In this document: piece after piece, positions 1-8,300 of the stretch
Numbering within the stretch: position 1 is the first letter of the stretch
Layout: each line of letters opens with the position of its first letter
Source: Rhizophlyctis rosea
Taxonomy: Eukaryota > Chytridiomycota > Chytridiomycetes > Rhizophlyctidales > Rhizophlyctidaceae
Direction of reading: 5' to 3'
Length of the DNA stretch: 16,392 nucleotides
Assembly (NCBI GenBank): GCA_027596075.1
Contig: JADGJC010000012.1
Coordinates: forward strand, 248,531 to 264,922
The notes under the pieces: model-generated
The model's database searches: none
What the model saw: only the letters and a program-made list of their open reading frames with translations
Told to the model about the DNA's origin: nothing
Made by a program: the position numbers and the translations under genes

Positions 1-72
1 TCCACCCCCGCCCTCCACCCCTCACCCTCCCCCTCTCCACCTCCCTCCCTTCCCCCGCCGCAACTGACTTAC
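1..72 (-). other. Partial intron 3 of the GH1 gene, extremely G-rich on the coding strand
   Basis: A GTAAGT donor at 72-67 follows the GH1 exon ending ...AADH. From there to the window edge the coding strand is almost pure purine with many runs of three or more G (the plus strand is CCC/TCC-rich). No acceptor is visible before position 1, so the intron is at least 72 nt. The G-runs could form a G-quadruplex in DNA or pre-mRNA. Confidence 0.6.
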
Positions 73-432
73 ATGGTCGGCAGCAACATCACCGTTCGGG
101 TTGTTTGTAGCATTGGGAACAAGACCGTTCCCGTCATGGAACCATTCTATTATAGTGCGAAATTTCAAAGGTTGATATCTTGCACGACGCGCTTATGTTG
201 TCAGGTGCTTCATAGATACATACTGTCATAAATACTGACACCCTTCCCGTCAGCATTCCAAGAACCCTCAATCTGGTAGGCAGCTGTTGACAATGGATAT
301 ATTTAGTGTATGAACGTAAGTGGAGACATATAACCACGACAGCTACTCACAACCACCAAAACCCCACCCCATTTGGGTCTTTGCCATGACAGTGGGCAGC
401 GCGACCGCCGCGGCAAGTGTTAATACGCGCAT
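1..432 (-). CDS. Secreted GH1 family beta-glucosidase, 5' part (partial)
   Basis: Glycoside hydrolase family 1 enzymes cleave beta-glucosides such as cellobiose; this one would be secreted. Only the N-terminus is present. Exons on the minus strand are 432-351, 283-224 and 146-73, with introns 350-284, 223-147 and one starting at 72 that leaves the window. All introns have GT-AG ends where both ends are visible, and phases match (1, 1, 0). Exon 1 starts [17 protein letters not shown], a good signal peptide, then GWGFGG. Exon 2 gives [20 protein letters not shown], matching the GH1 N-terminal signature (F/G-x-x-(T/S)AAYQIEG-x-W-DGKG-SIWD). Exon 3 ends NGDVAADH, matching the GH1 NGDTGDVACDHYH block, including the strand before the substrate-binding His. 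The catalytic Glu residues lie beyond the edge, so activity cannot be judged. ATG at 432 is the only Met that precedes the signal peptide. The family call is firm; substrate specificity is unknown. Confidence 0.85.
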
Positions 433-1312
433 GCTTCAACAACGGTTGCTGATAGGTAACGAAATTCGGCTGTATATGAGTTCTATAGGAGGAACTAGAA
501 GTTTGAAATATCGCAGCAACAAAAGCCAAATGAGTTTCAGGGTATTGAGGGATAGATGGCGAGCATTGGCAAGACCAGCCATTTCACCCACTCACCAAGA
601 CAGATTCTACAGTTTGTAGAAGGGCCAAAACCAACACTGTCCTTCTAATAGGAGGTCTGCTATATATGAAATATAAGGTTTTGTTGAGCACACACACCCG
701 GCTGAGGGTTCTAAGCAGAAAGTTCTGCCTTTCCCTTTTGCTTTATATGAGGATCAAGCTACCTAATAATAGGCGGAGGAACCTGCGTGCCTATGCAATG
801 GATAGTAAACAAAGGGGACCAGGGAAGATGTGCATTTGGCTTGAGTGGGCGGTTGCCGCTTGCACTCGATGCGGTTGGGTGGCTTAGTATCGAAGGCCAA
901 AACCCAGGCCGTGAACACAAGAGCCTCTCACTGGAGACACAACTTGACAGCTTGTTGCCAGTTGGCCCACAAGGCTGATGAAGGGTGCTATTTTGGGGTA
1001 CATTGTACGTTCTCGGATCTATCTTGCATTCGGAAATGACGCGAATATGGAAATAGAAGCCTGTCACTCGCACTGATGCAGGATCTGATCTTATGAAGGT
1101 GGGTCATACAGACTCCCAAAATGGGAATATTCATCAATTCACTGATCATCCTGCATTAGCCCTTCTACAAACCTTGCTTACGTGACGGCACCATAGCACC
1201 ACTGTGCCTCAGGGGTCCAACCTATTAAAAACGCCGACAGCAACCCCCAAAACCCCTATCTTAGAATCTTCACTATTATCAATACTTCCCATTTCTGCAA
1301 AGCGACACAAAA
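433..1312. promoter_or_regulatory. Divergent intergenic region between the GH1 and NADAR genes
   Basis: About 880 bp with no convincing gene. Short open frames on both strands lack ATG starts, splice structure or recognisable motifs. It should contain both promoters, since GH1 reads left from 432 and the NADAR gene reads right from 1313. An AT-rich TATTAAAA element lies at about 1223-1230, some 85 bp before the NADAR ATG, and may act as a TATA-like box. TACGTGAC at about 1180-1187 resembles a bHLH/bZIP half site. These regulatory calls are inference. Confidence 0.4.
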
Positions 1313-1867
1313 ATGGCTGCTCCATGCGGCTGTATTTTCACCTTCTACTCAAACTCACCCAAGACTCTTCCTGGAACTGCTCCCGGCGAAACCCTCTGTC
1401 CAACCCATTCCTCCGACCCATCCTACTATGAATTTCTCCTCCGCACTCCCAACTGGCGACGCCACCTATCCAATTTTCAAATGACACCGTTTGAATACGA
1501 ATCCCGCACTTACCTCTCTCTTGAACACGCGTACCAGACCAAGAAGGCTGCCGTAATGGCACGAGGAGTAGATGCACTTGTTTCCGATGAGGAATTCAAT
1601 CGATTTCAGTATTTGACACCCGCCAAGGTCAAAAGCGCTGGGGGAAAGCTTCCGGGATCCATTGCAAACTGGGACAGAGTGAGGCGGGCGATCATGGTGG
1701 ATCTGTGCCAGATCAAGTATGCGCAAGAGGGGACGGAGCGAGATGTGCTTTTGGCTACCGGCACAGCGGTCTTGCGGCACATATTACCGGAAAGGGAGTT
1801 GGATGACGTGGGACGCCTTGGCGCTTCGCTGATGACCATTAGAGATGCGGCGAGGGAAGAGACGTAG
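1313..1867 (+). CDS. NADAR (YbiA-like) domain protein
   Basis: A 184-residue intronless protein that is essentially one NADAR domain, the usual size for the family. Visible family features are an N-terminal FTFYS (9-13), LSNF (52-55) followed by PFEY, the SLEHAYQ-KK block (69-78) with Glu71, His72, Gln75 and Lys77/78, a central NWDRVRRAIM helix (119-128), and LLATG (146-150), which corresponds to the family's L-x-TG motif. NADAR proteins act on ADP-ribose-like or riboflavin-pathway N-glycosides: bacterial YbiA-type members hydrolyse riboflavin intermediates, and other members remove ADP-ribose from guanine bases. Which reaction this protein performs cannot be read from sequence. The start is the ATG in ACAAAAATGG, with A at -3, a good context. 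No signal peptide or membrane segment is seen, so it is probably cytosolic or nuclear. Neighbours give no functional hint. Confidence 0.9.
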   Translation: MAAPCGCIFTFYSNSPKTLPGTAPGETLCPTHSSDPSYYEFLLRTPNWRRHLSNFQMTPFEYESRTYLSLEHAYQTKKAAVMARGVDALVSDEEFNRFQYLTPAKVKSAGGKLPGSIANWDRVRRAIMVDLCQIKYAQEGTERDVLLATGTAVLRHILPERELDDVGRLGASLMTIRDAAREET

Positions 1868-2195
1868 TCATGAGCCCGTCACCATATGACGCACCTTATG
1901 CTTCTAGACGCATTCACCATTCATACGCCTGACCTATCTCTTGATAAAGGAATGCTCCACCAACCCCGCCAACAAGATCACTGTTAGATATGCGGATATG
2001 GTTTCTCCTGCGCCCCCGTGTTCATTGGGAATGGGTAGACTAGAGCAATGTCGATGCGTCGCATCAACGCTATGTAGATCATAGTCATAGGCCAGTTATT
2101 ATATCCCAATTGTAAGATGTAAAGGCGACTTATCATCATCGATGAGACGCTCATTAGCGCTATGTAAACTTAGCATGTAGCAACCGAAATTCCCA
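1868..2195. other. Intergenic stretch downstream of the NADAR gene
   Basis: About 330 bp following the NADAR stop codon. I see no open frame with coding character, no clear splice-supported exon, no RNA gene and no repeat. It presumably contains the NADAR 3' UTR and polyadenylation region, but no canonical AATAAA is present. Confidence 0.4.
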
Positions 2196-3117
2196 TTGCT
2201 AAGGTATCAAGTCTTGTTTATGTTCTTCAAGAATCTCAACTGTCCTTCTATTCAGAAGCAACGTCGCCGCGTTCTCGGAAATGACTTTTTTGCCGATGTT
2301 TGTTTGCTTCCACTTTCCTATGCAGGAGTAATCCACCCTTTACATTGCTGTACATATCTGATTAAATCCTCCAACTCGACGACGCTGCATTTGTTGTCTG
2401 CATTCAACACGTGCCGGTACCTCATTACCTCTTAACTTTTTCGATGACCCTGCCATTTACGTATATACAACGGAGACAAAGAGTACGAGACCATTGACGA
2501 GGTCATTTCTCAGTGGTGAGATGCACTGCTCAACTGGCTGTTGAAACCCGCGACGATTCTTTTTGCTCTGATGACTTCATCCCACCATGTAACCTTTCCT
2601 ATGAGGTCTCGTTCTATCCAAACCCCATCGTTGCCTGAGAAGTAGAGATTTCAACTTTGATTGTCCGAATCAATACAAGTCAGTATAGAGGGTGATGATG
2701 AGACCAGAAAATTACTCTTTTTCCTAGTCCAGGGAGCGCATCTCGATTCAGCTGGTTGCTACCATTTATGTTCTTTATGGCTAGAGTTACCATCAGTTCC
2801 CCCACTCTGGTGTTCGCTCCAAGTTCATTTAGTATCCTCCTGCATGAAAGCAATCAAACGCCTTTTGGACGAAGATGATGGACTGACTGGACTAGTGGCT
2901 GATCAGTTACGTGAAAGCTCCTGAAGCACATTGCGAGTATTGCGATTCGATGGAGATCGTTTACTATCGTTGTACTCCACGAACCGGTGACTAAAGATCA
3001 AGAAAAAGAACAAACACGGGTTTGTGTATTCACTTCCACCACCACTACATGCCTAGGTGGAAGTGCTGAAAGACTAAGGTTGATGAGTATCATGTTGTTG
3101 AGATGAATGCCCCTGGA
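2196..3117 (+). pseudogene. Coding-like but broken plus-strand segment, unidentified
   Basis: No intact gene is present, but successive plus-strand frames look like former protein. One frame at about 2196-2435 reads through 79 codons (includes RRRVLGNDFFADVCL). At about 2468-2640 one frame reads NGDKEYETIDEVISQW, then a stop, then DALLNWLLKP; an overlapping frame reads DDSFCSDDFIPPCNLSYEVS. A further open frame at 2661-2924 has no ATG at its start. At about 2921-3103 a frame reads LKHIASIAIRWRSF and continues for about 60 codons to a TGA. No family was recognised. The pattern of short open blocks in changing frames separated by stops, without usable GT-AG junctions, suggests an old inactivated gene or transposon body. 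It may also be chance; confidence is low. Confidence 0.25.
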
Positions 3118-3333
3118 GCTCTCTGATGTGCTCAATTAGCAAAAAGCCACCAAAACATCATCAAAGGTCAAGACACCGATACCGCGCATCAAGCTTCTTT
3201 GCCGGTAATCAGTTGTACAAATCGTTATGTCCTCCTATGATTGTTGCCGCTGAGTAGAAAAAGAGTGAAAACAGTTGCACAGACTATCGTGAGCGTACTT
3301 CGGCAAAATTTACCTTGCTCCCCACCGAGCCTG

Positions 3334-3960
3334 TTACTTCAAGTAGGAAGGATCCGAAGTTCGGGTCCAGAGGAGAGCAACATGAGCAGAGACAAACGTA
3401 TCAATCATGTAAAAAAGAACTATATGGGAGATGTTGGGAATCGCATACGGACATGGCCGGAACTCATCCGCCCGAGTAGTTGGTGTCAATTCATCTGCCA
3501 ACTCCACCCGCTTCCACCGACCACACATATCACAGGTGCGTACATGGGCGCTGGCTGCGGAGCTATTGTGAAGCTGTTGGCGCGGTTGTTCTTTACTGCA
3601 ACTCGATGTTGGTTGTTGTCAAATATTTGGCGGTCTACGCAGTCCGGGCAGATCCAGCCGGGTGGAGGTTTGAGCTTTAACTCTTTCAAGCAGGCAGCGT
3701 GGTAATAGCCTCGGCTTCCCTCGCCTGCTGGAGTAGTTCCTTTACACTGGTTAGCCTAGACGTAGAGGCATTTGACCCAATGCTTTCCATTCTCATCTTC
3801 GGCGGGTGGATTTGCCAGGTCGTAGCGGCAAGAGCAGTATAAGACCATTGTTGATGCCGTCAGCGATGTATGCGTGTAGGCGTTGAATTTGACAGGTTTG
3901 ACAGGTAAGGGCGGGTGTTGCATTGCCGAATGGTCTTATACAAGAAACCTGAATTGATGG
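3334..3960 (-). pseudogene. Relic of a PHD finger / CW-type zinc finger protein
   Basis: Read on the minus strand, one frame gives YCSCRYD (3839-3819 region), HWVKC, then an in-frame TAG at 3758-3756, ANQC, YYHAACLKEL and WICPDC (about 3656-3639). This follows the PHD cross-brace order CxC...C...C...HxxC...CxxC. After a frame change near 3615-3635, the next frame gives TCDMCGRWKRVELADEL and FRPCPYA (3537-3430), matching the CW-type zinc finger pattern CxxC-x-(K/R)W(K/R)...W/F-x-C; the last CW cysteine is not evident. Upstream, another frame carries TCQTCQ (about 3906-3891) and runs into the PHD frame after a further shift near 3845. The stop and the two frame changes have no GT-AG introns of the 55-94 nt size seen elsewhere in this window. 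PHD and CW modules read histone H3 lysine marks. I read this as a dead gene; sequencing error is the main alternative. Confidence 0.55.
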
Positions 3961-4008
3961 AGATCATATTGTACACGATGAGTTCATGTCGAGCGTTGGC
4001 CCACCGGT

Positions 4009-5105
4009 ATGGCAATACACACCATTATCTTCTTTTTGGCGACAGGGAAAATTGAACATCAACGTCTTCCCAAAGACTTATGGTCCGTCACAGAGATGGT
4101 AACCTTCCTGCATGAACTGCATGACAACGTAGTATGCCAACACATTGACCCGAATCGAGTACCAGCCGCCGGCACTTTTACCGAAACACCGCAAATATGC
4201 CATAAGCTCATGAAGGTAATATATTCATGCCAGCAATAGACACCAAAAGGAAACCCAACAAGCGCCGAGATGATGAACTCGCCAACTTAAGGCAACGCGT
4301 TTTCATGCAGGGCTCGAGCCATGTTCGGCAATGAAGTCATTGATGAGCGATATCGCTCCATCGCATTGAATAATGGAGTACAATATGTTTGAGCAGCCCC
4401 CTAACCGGCACTGCTATGGTCTGCTCAACTGTTAACTTTCTGCACACTTTCCAGCAAATCAATGTGGACTGCCAACAAAATTGACCGCAGCACAAAAATG
4501 AATTTAGAAAGTTGCAGATTACTTCCTCCATTTTCGACCACTTCAACGGTGCCCTTGACCTGATTGACAATCACTAGTATCCACCATTCTGCTTAACGGG
4601 GACAGCATTAGACCTGACCTCTTGAAATGTTATCCAGTCTCACCAGTTTATAAGCAGGCGAACACTATACATTGCGGAAACTCCGCATGCTCTCTCTTCT
4701 TTTCGCTGTCTTATCAAAAAACGTTACGGCCACGCAAACGAAAAAGAAAAAGACAGATCTGTCGAAACCCAAACAAGATGCCCTTTTTCTGCTGTGGACC
4801 AGAAGCTGCACATCGTACAAGCAATGGTCGAGAAAAAATCGCTTAGCATGTTCAATGATTTCAGGACGGTTTTGAATGCGCGCATCGCCACAACCGCAGC
4901 AAAAATTGAAAGATTGAAGAATGTCCCAAACCATTGCTGAGATCGGCATCACTTTACCGAAAGGACCTACTCTCAAGTTTCCTCATCCTTCATCTTCAAC
5001 TGGAACCACGGCACCACATCGGTGAGCAAAACGGGAAGATCCTTCGGGAGAGAATGTGTAAGAGAAAAAGAAACCCACACTACCTTGACCTTGACAATGG
5101 TATAA
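4009..5105 (+). pseudogene. Coding-like but interrupted plus-strand segment, possible SANT-like relic
   Basis: An ATG frame at 4009-4239 encodes 76 residues including LPKDLWSVTEMVTFLHEL and AAGTFTET, which loosely recalls the W-x-x-x-E...FL-x-L...G-x-F layout of Myb/SANT-like DNA-binding domains in transposon proteins. It is followed in another frame by KRKPNKRRDDELANLRQRVF (about 4237-4296), then FGNEVIDERYRSIALNNG (about 4323-4376). From about 4410 to 5105 a single frame has only four internal stops before its end at 5105, including a 102-codon stretch (4628-4936) that ends with VEKKSLSMFNDFRTVLN and IATTAAKIERLK. Three of the four stops are TGA and could come from CGA by cytosine deamination. 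No family is firmly recognised. It is probably a degraded gene or mobile element; the SANT comparison is weak. Confidence 0.3.
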
Positions 5106-5360
5106 TGAATGCAAGAGCTGACTGCTGCCGTTTGCTCAATATGTGTTCTCCATGAGAACCATCAACTTGTGTGTCTGGATTGACGTCATGAAGACCATAA
5201 CTTGCAAGATGGCTTCATGTGTTCAAAAAGGATCCCTTCCCCGGCAATTGCCATCACGACGCAGAACAGAATTCCGAAATGCAACCTTGCAAATCAAGCA
5301 ATCAAATTTACATCTGCTCCCACAAAAACAGCAGCTCAACCCCCACCCGCTCCCCACCTC

Positions 5361-8300
5361 CTACCGCCCATTATACTGATACCCCCCCGGCGCCTGCCCA
5401 TACCCCGCCGCACCCGCCCCTCCAACCCCACCCTGCGGCGGCCTCCCACCCCCACCATACGCACTCCCCCCACCCCCCTGCGGCCTCCCCCCACCACCAC
5501 CACCACCACTCCTACTCCCCCCACCCTGCGCCCTCCTCTGCTCATCCTGCTTAAAATGATTCAACACCGAATCCACACTCGAAAACATCTTCTCCCTAAA
5601 CCAATACCCCCCCGGCTTAACCGTCACATAATCCCTCTTAACCGAACTCTTGGGATGCTGATACACAAGCGCAAAGACGGCCGGTCGGTCGGGCATTAGG
5701 ATGAACCCGTACGCTGAGCGGGACGTTCCGATTGTTTGTTCGTTTACCCAGCGTTCTGTTGTTTTGTGTTATGGTATGAGTTCCAGCTCCAACAAAACAA
5801 ACATCTGTAACAGAAAAGCACCAAAGCAAAAAACACTTACGCATACTCTCCAAACTCTTCTGCTGAAACTTCGCATGTTTCAACATCTCCCCAATGAAAT
5901 AATTCATCGGCCCAATATAGTTCGCCACAATTTCATCCACTTCGGAAAACTCATGCCCTTCAACAATGAAGACTTTCTCAGTTCCCTTCCCTTGTTCTTT
6001 GACATCTATGAAACGAATGAATAACACATATATCAATGGTTTGTGCCGTCATTAGCAGACGAATCCAAGATTTTCTGGCACACGGATGAGTCAACTCACC
6101 AAAATGAACAAAAGCACCCTCGACGGGCTTCCAAGTGATGGAGAGATGATCGCTACCCTTCGTAGAAGGCCGAATGATAACCGATCCAACCGGCCTCTGC
6201 TTCGACTTCTCAATCGCCTCCTTATAATCAACATCCATGAAGTCCGGATGCTCGAGCCTCTTTCCCTTGGTTCGTTTCGGAGCGTTGACCGAAGCTGCGC
6301 AAATGACAACCGAAGGAATCGCATTGATGAGAAAGCGTGCAAACCAAGATTACCATGAAATTGTCAACAAGCTCAGAACTTACCGCGATTATCAACCTCA
6401 TCTCCCAACTCACGATCCTTATTGAAATAATCATCTTTGCGAACCGCCTGCTCCGGCCCATAATACCCCCCAATATCAATATGAACCAACATCTTCTGGT
6501 GATCCTCATATTCCCCCGTCATCTCAACCCCATTAGGCATCACCGTCCCCTGCACAACAACACCTTCCCGATCCGTGGGTCTCGGCCCTTGGATGAAGCC
6601 CTCCAACCCATTCGCCAAAATCAACCACGCCCCCATCCTGTCAACCTTCACAATCTCTCCACTAACCGCAGCTCCAACATGAAGCGTCTCCTTCGTCTCC
6701 CCACTCAACATCGTCAAGATCTGATCCGCCGTCCCCGCAACAAACTTCTCCCTCCGCTCCTTAAACGGCTGCAACAACTCGTTCCTAGTCTCCAGAAGCA
6801 CAAGCTGTTTCGGCTCCCCCAACCGTTTCTCAAGCTGATGCGCATAATCCTCCAACAACAATTCATTCAGCTCCGACGCCCTGTCCGAAGTAATCAATTC
6901 CTCCACGTGCCGACTGGGATTATCGTCCTTATCAAGCGTATCGCGATCGATGTCCAGCACGTCGGCACACATCTGTCGCGCGAGCTCATAATCCTCGGGA
7001 TGGATGCGCGTGTCGTCGAGGACGTCGTACTCGACCGACAAAGCCGCAAAATGCTTTGAACGGATGCGAATGAAGGATGCGCAATTGACGAAGATTGCAG
7101 CCCCCGAGACAATCGCGGACCCAATGAGATCAGAGCGAGCGACGAGTTTGCCGCTACCCTGTTGAGGTTGTAGACAGTCAGTATGTTGGTTTCATCGTAT
7201 CACACGGTGAATAAGAGGACACCAACCTGTTGTGCAATTCTATCCAGCATGGCCCTGGCTTTTCTAGGTCCAAGCCCAGACACAAACTGCAGGGTCGATG
7301 ACGCATGTGGATATTCAACCGCCTGATTGATGTCGACACCCCTAAAATATCCGAAAAGTCAGCAACAACTATCAATCTGCATCTGCCAAAGGGCGTCGGC
7401 AAAAATACATACGTATCATTCACGACATTCACAAACGCCCTCTCCAAAGCCGTCCTGAACTTCTCTTCCGGCAGCTAAAATAATGTTTCATCAGCCTACC
7501 ATTTCAACGACCTTAACACTACCTCCTCACAGCAAAACACCAAAAAACCAACTCACCAATCTCTGCTGAGGATGCAAAACAACATTCAAAATATCCCCAT
7601 CATGATTCACCAACCTCGCCCACTCCATAGTCGGATCCTGGACTTTCCTCCCAAGACTAACACAATACCTAACCAACATCCACGTCTCCCCCGTCCCAAC
7701 AAACTCCTTCTGCGCCCTCTTGCTATTCATATAAATCCTCGCACACTCATCCTCAACAATATGCACCCTCAACCTCATCCTTTCCTTCCCCGCATCCCAC
7801 TCATGTCGATTGTGGTACCGGTATTTATTGACTTCCGCCGCCACCCGCCGTACTACCGGAAGGAGTCCCGTTTTAGTATTCGGTTTGAACCCGCCAATAG
7901 CGACGTATTCCGCGTTATATTTCTTGATGAAGTCGAAGAGGGCTTTGCGATCTTCGTCGTTGTCGCGCATATGGAGGCGATCGAGTTTCAAACGGCCCAT
8001 GACGGCGCCGTTCTCGTCCAACATCACGCAGATGGCAGAGGCGTTCCTGCCACCATCTCCCCATGATATGGCGAGAACCCGAGGTGGGAATTCTTCATCT
8101 TCTTCATCCTCCTCCTCATTACTAGGGTACTGTATCAACCCATCCTCTTCGTCAGCTCGTCGTTGTGCTTGCCGTTGCCCATCCAAAAATCGTTCTATCT
8201 CATCCTGCGACCGACCCTGTTTTCGTTGATAAGCCGCGTCCCTCCGTTCACCCTCTTGTCTCTCCGCAAGTTTGGCTTTTCGGTCCTCCTTATCCTCCTC

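Noticed and set aside
320..619. A 99-codon plus-strand frame overlapping the GH1 start
   Set aside because: It has a GTG start and no motif, and it overlaps the GH1 signal-peptide exon on the other strand.
759..1073. A 104-codon minus-strand frame in the divergent intergenic region
   Set aside because: It begins with GTG, shows no domain or splice support, and is consistent with chance.
2930..3000. Cys-rich plus-strand peptide (HCEYC...YYRCT) considered as a zinc finger
   Set aside because: Too short, ended by a stop, and an alternative frame in the same bases is open for longer; no defined finger spacing.
4665..4976. A 103-codon minus-strand frame with cysteine pairs and a poly-Phe run
   Set aside because: The poly-Phe run comes from an A-rich plus-strand tract, no zinc-finger spacing fits, and the plus-strand frame is more protein-like.
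5202..5699. Long plus-strand frames rich in Pro, Thr and His opposite the SPT6 last exon
   Set aside because: They are the antisense of the Gly-rich Spt6 tail; composition follows from the C-rich strand and there is no family match.
6337..7059. A 240-codon plus-strand open frame
   Set aside because: It is antisense to SPT6 exon 17, which encodes the conserved core and S1 domain; the plus-strand translation has no recognisable motif.
7572..8229. Plus-strand open frames of 139-164 codons
   Set aside because: They mirror SPT6 exon 14 with its YqgF-like domain, and the spliced minus-strand reading explains the sequence fully.
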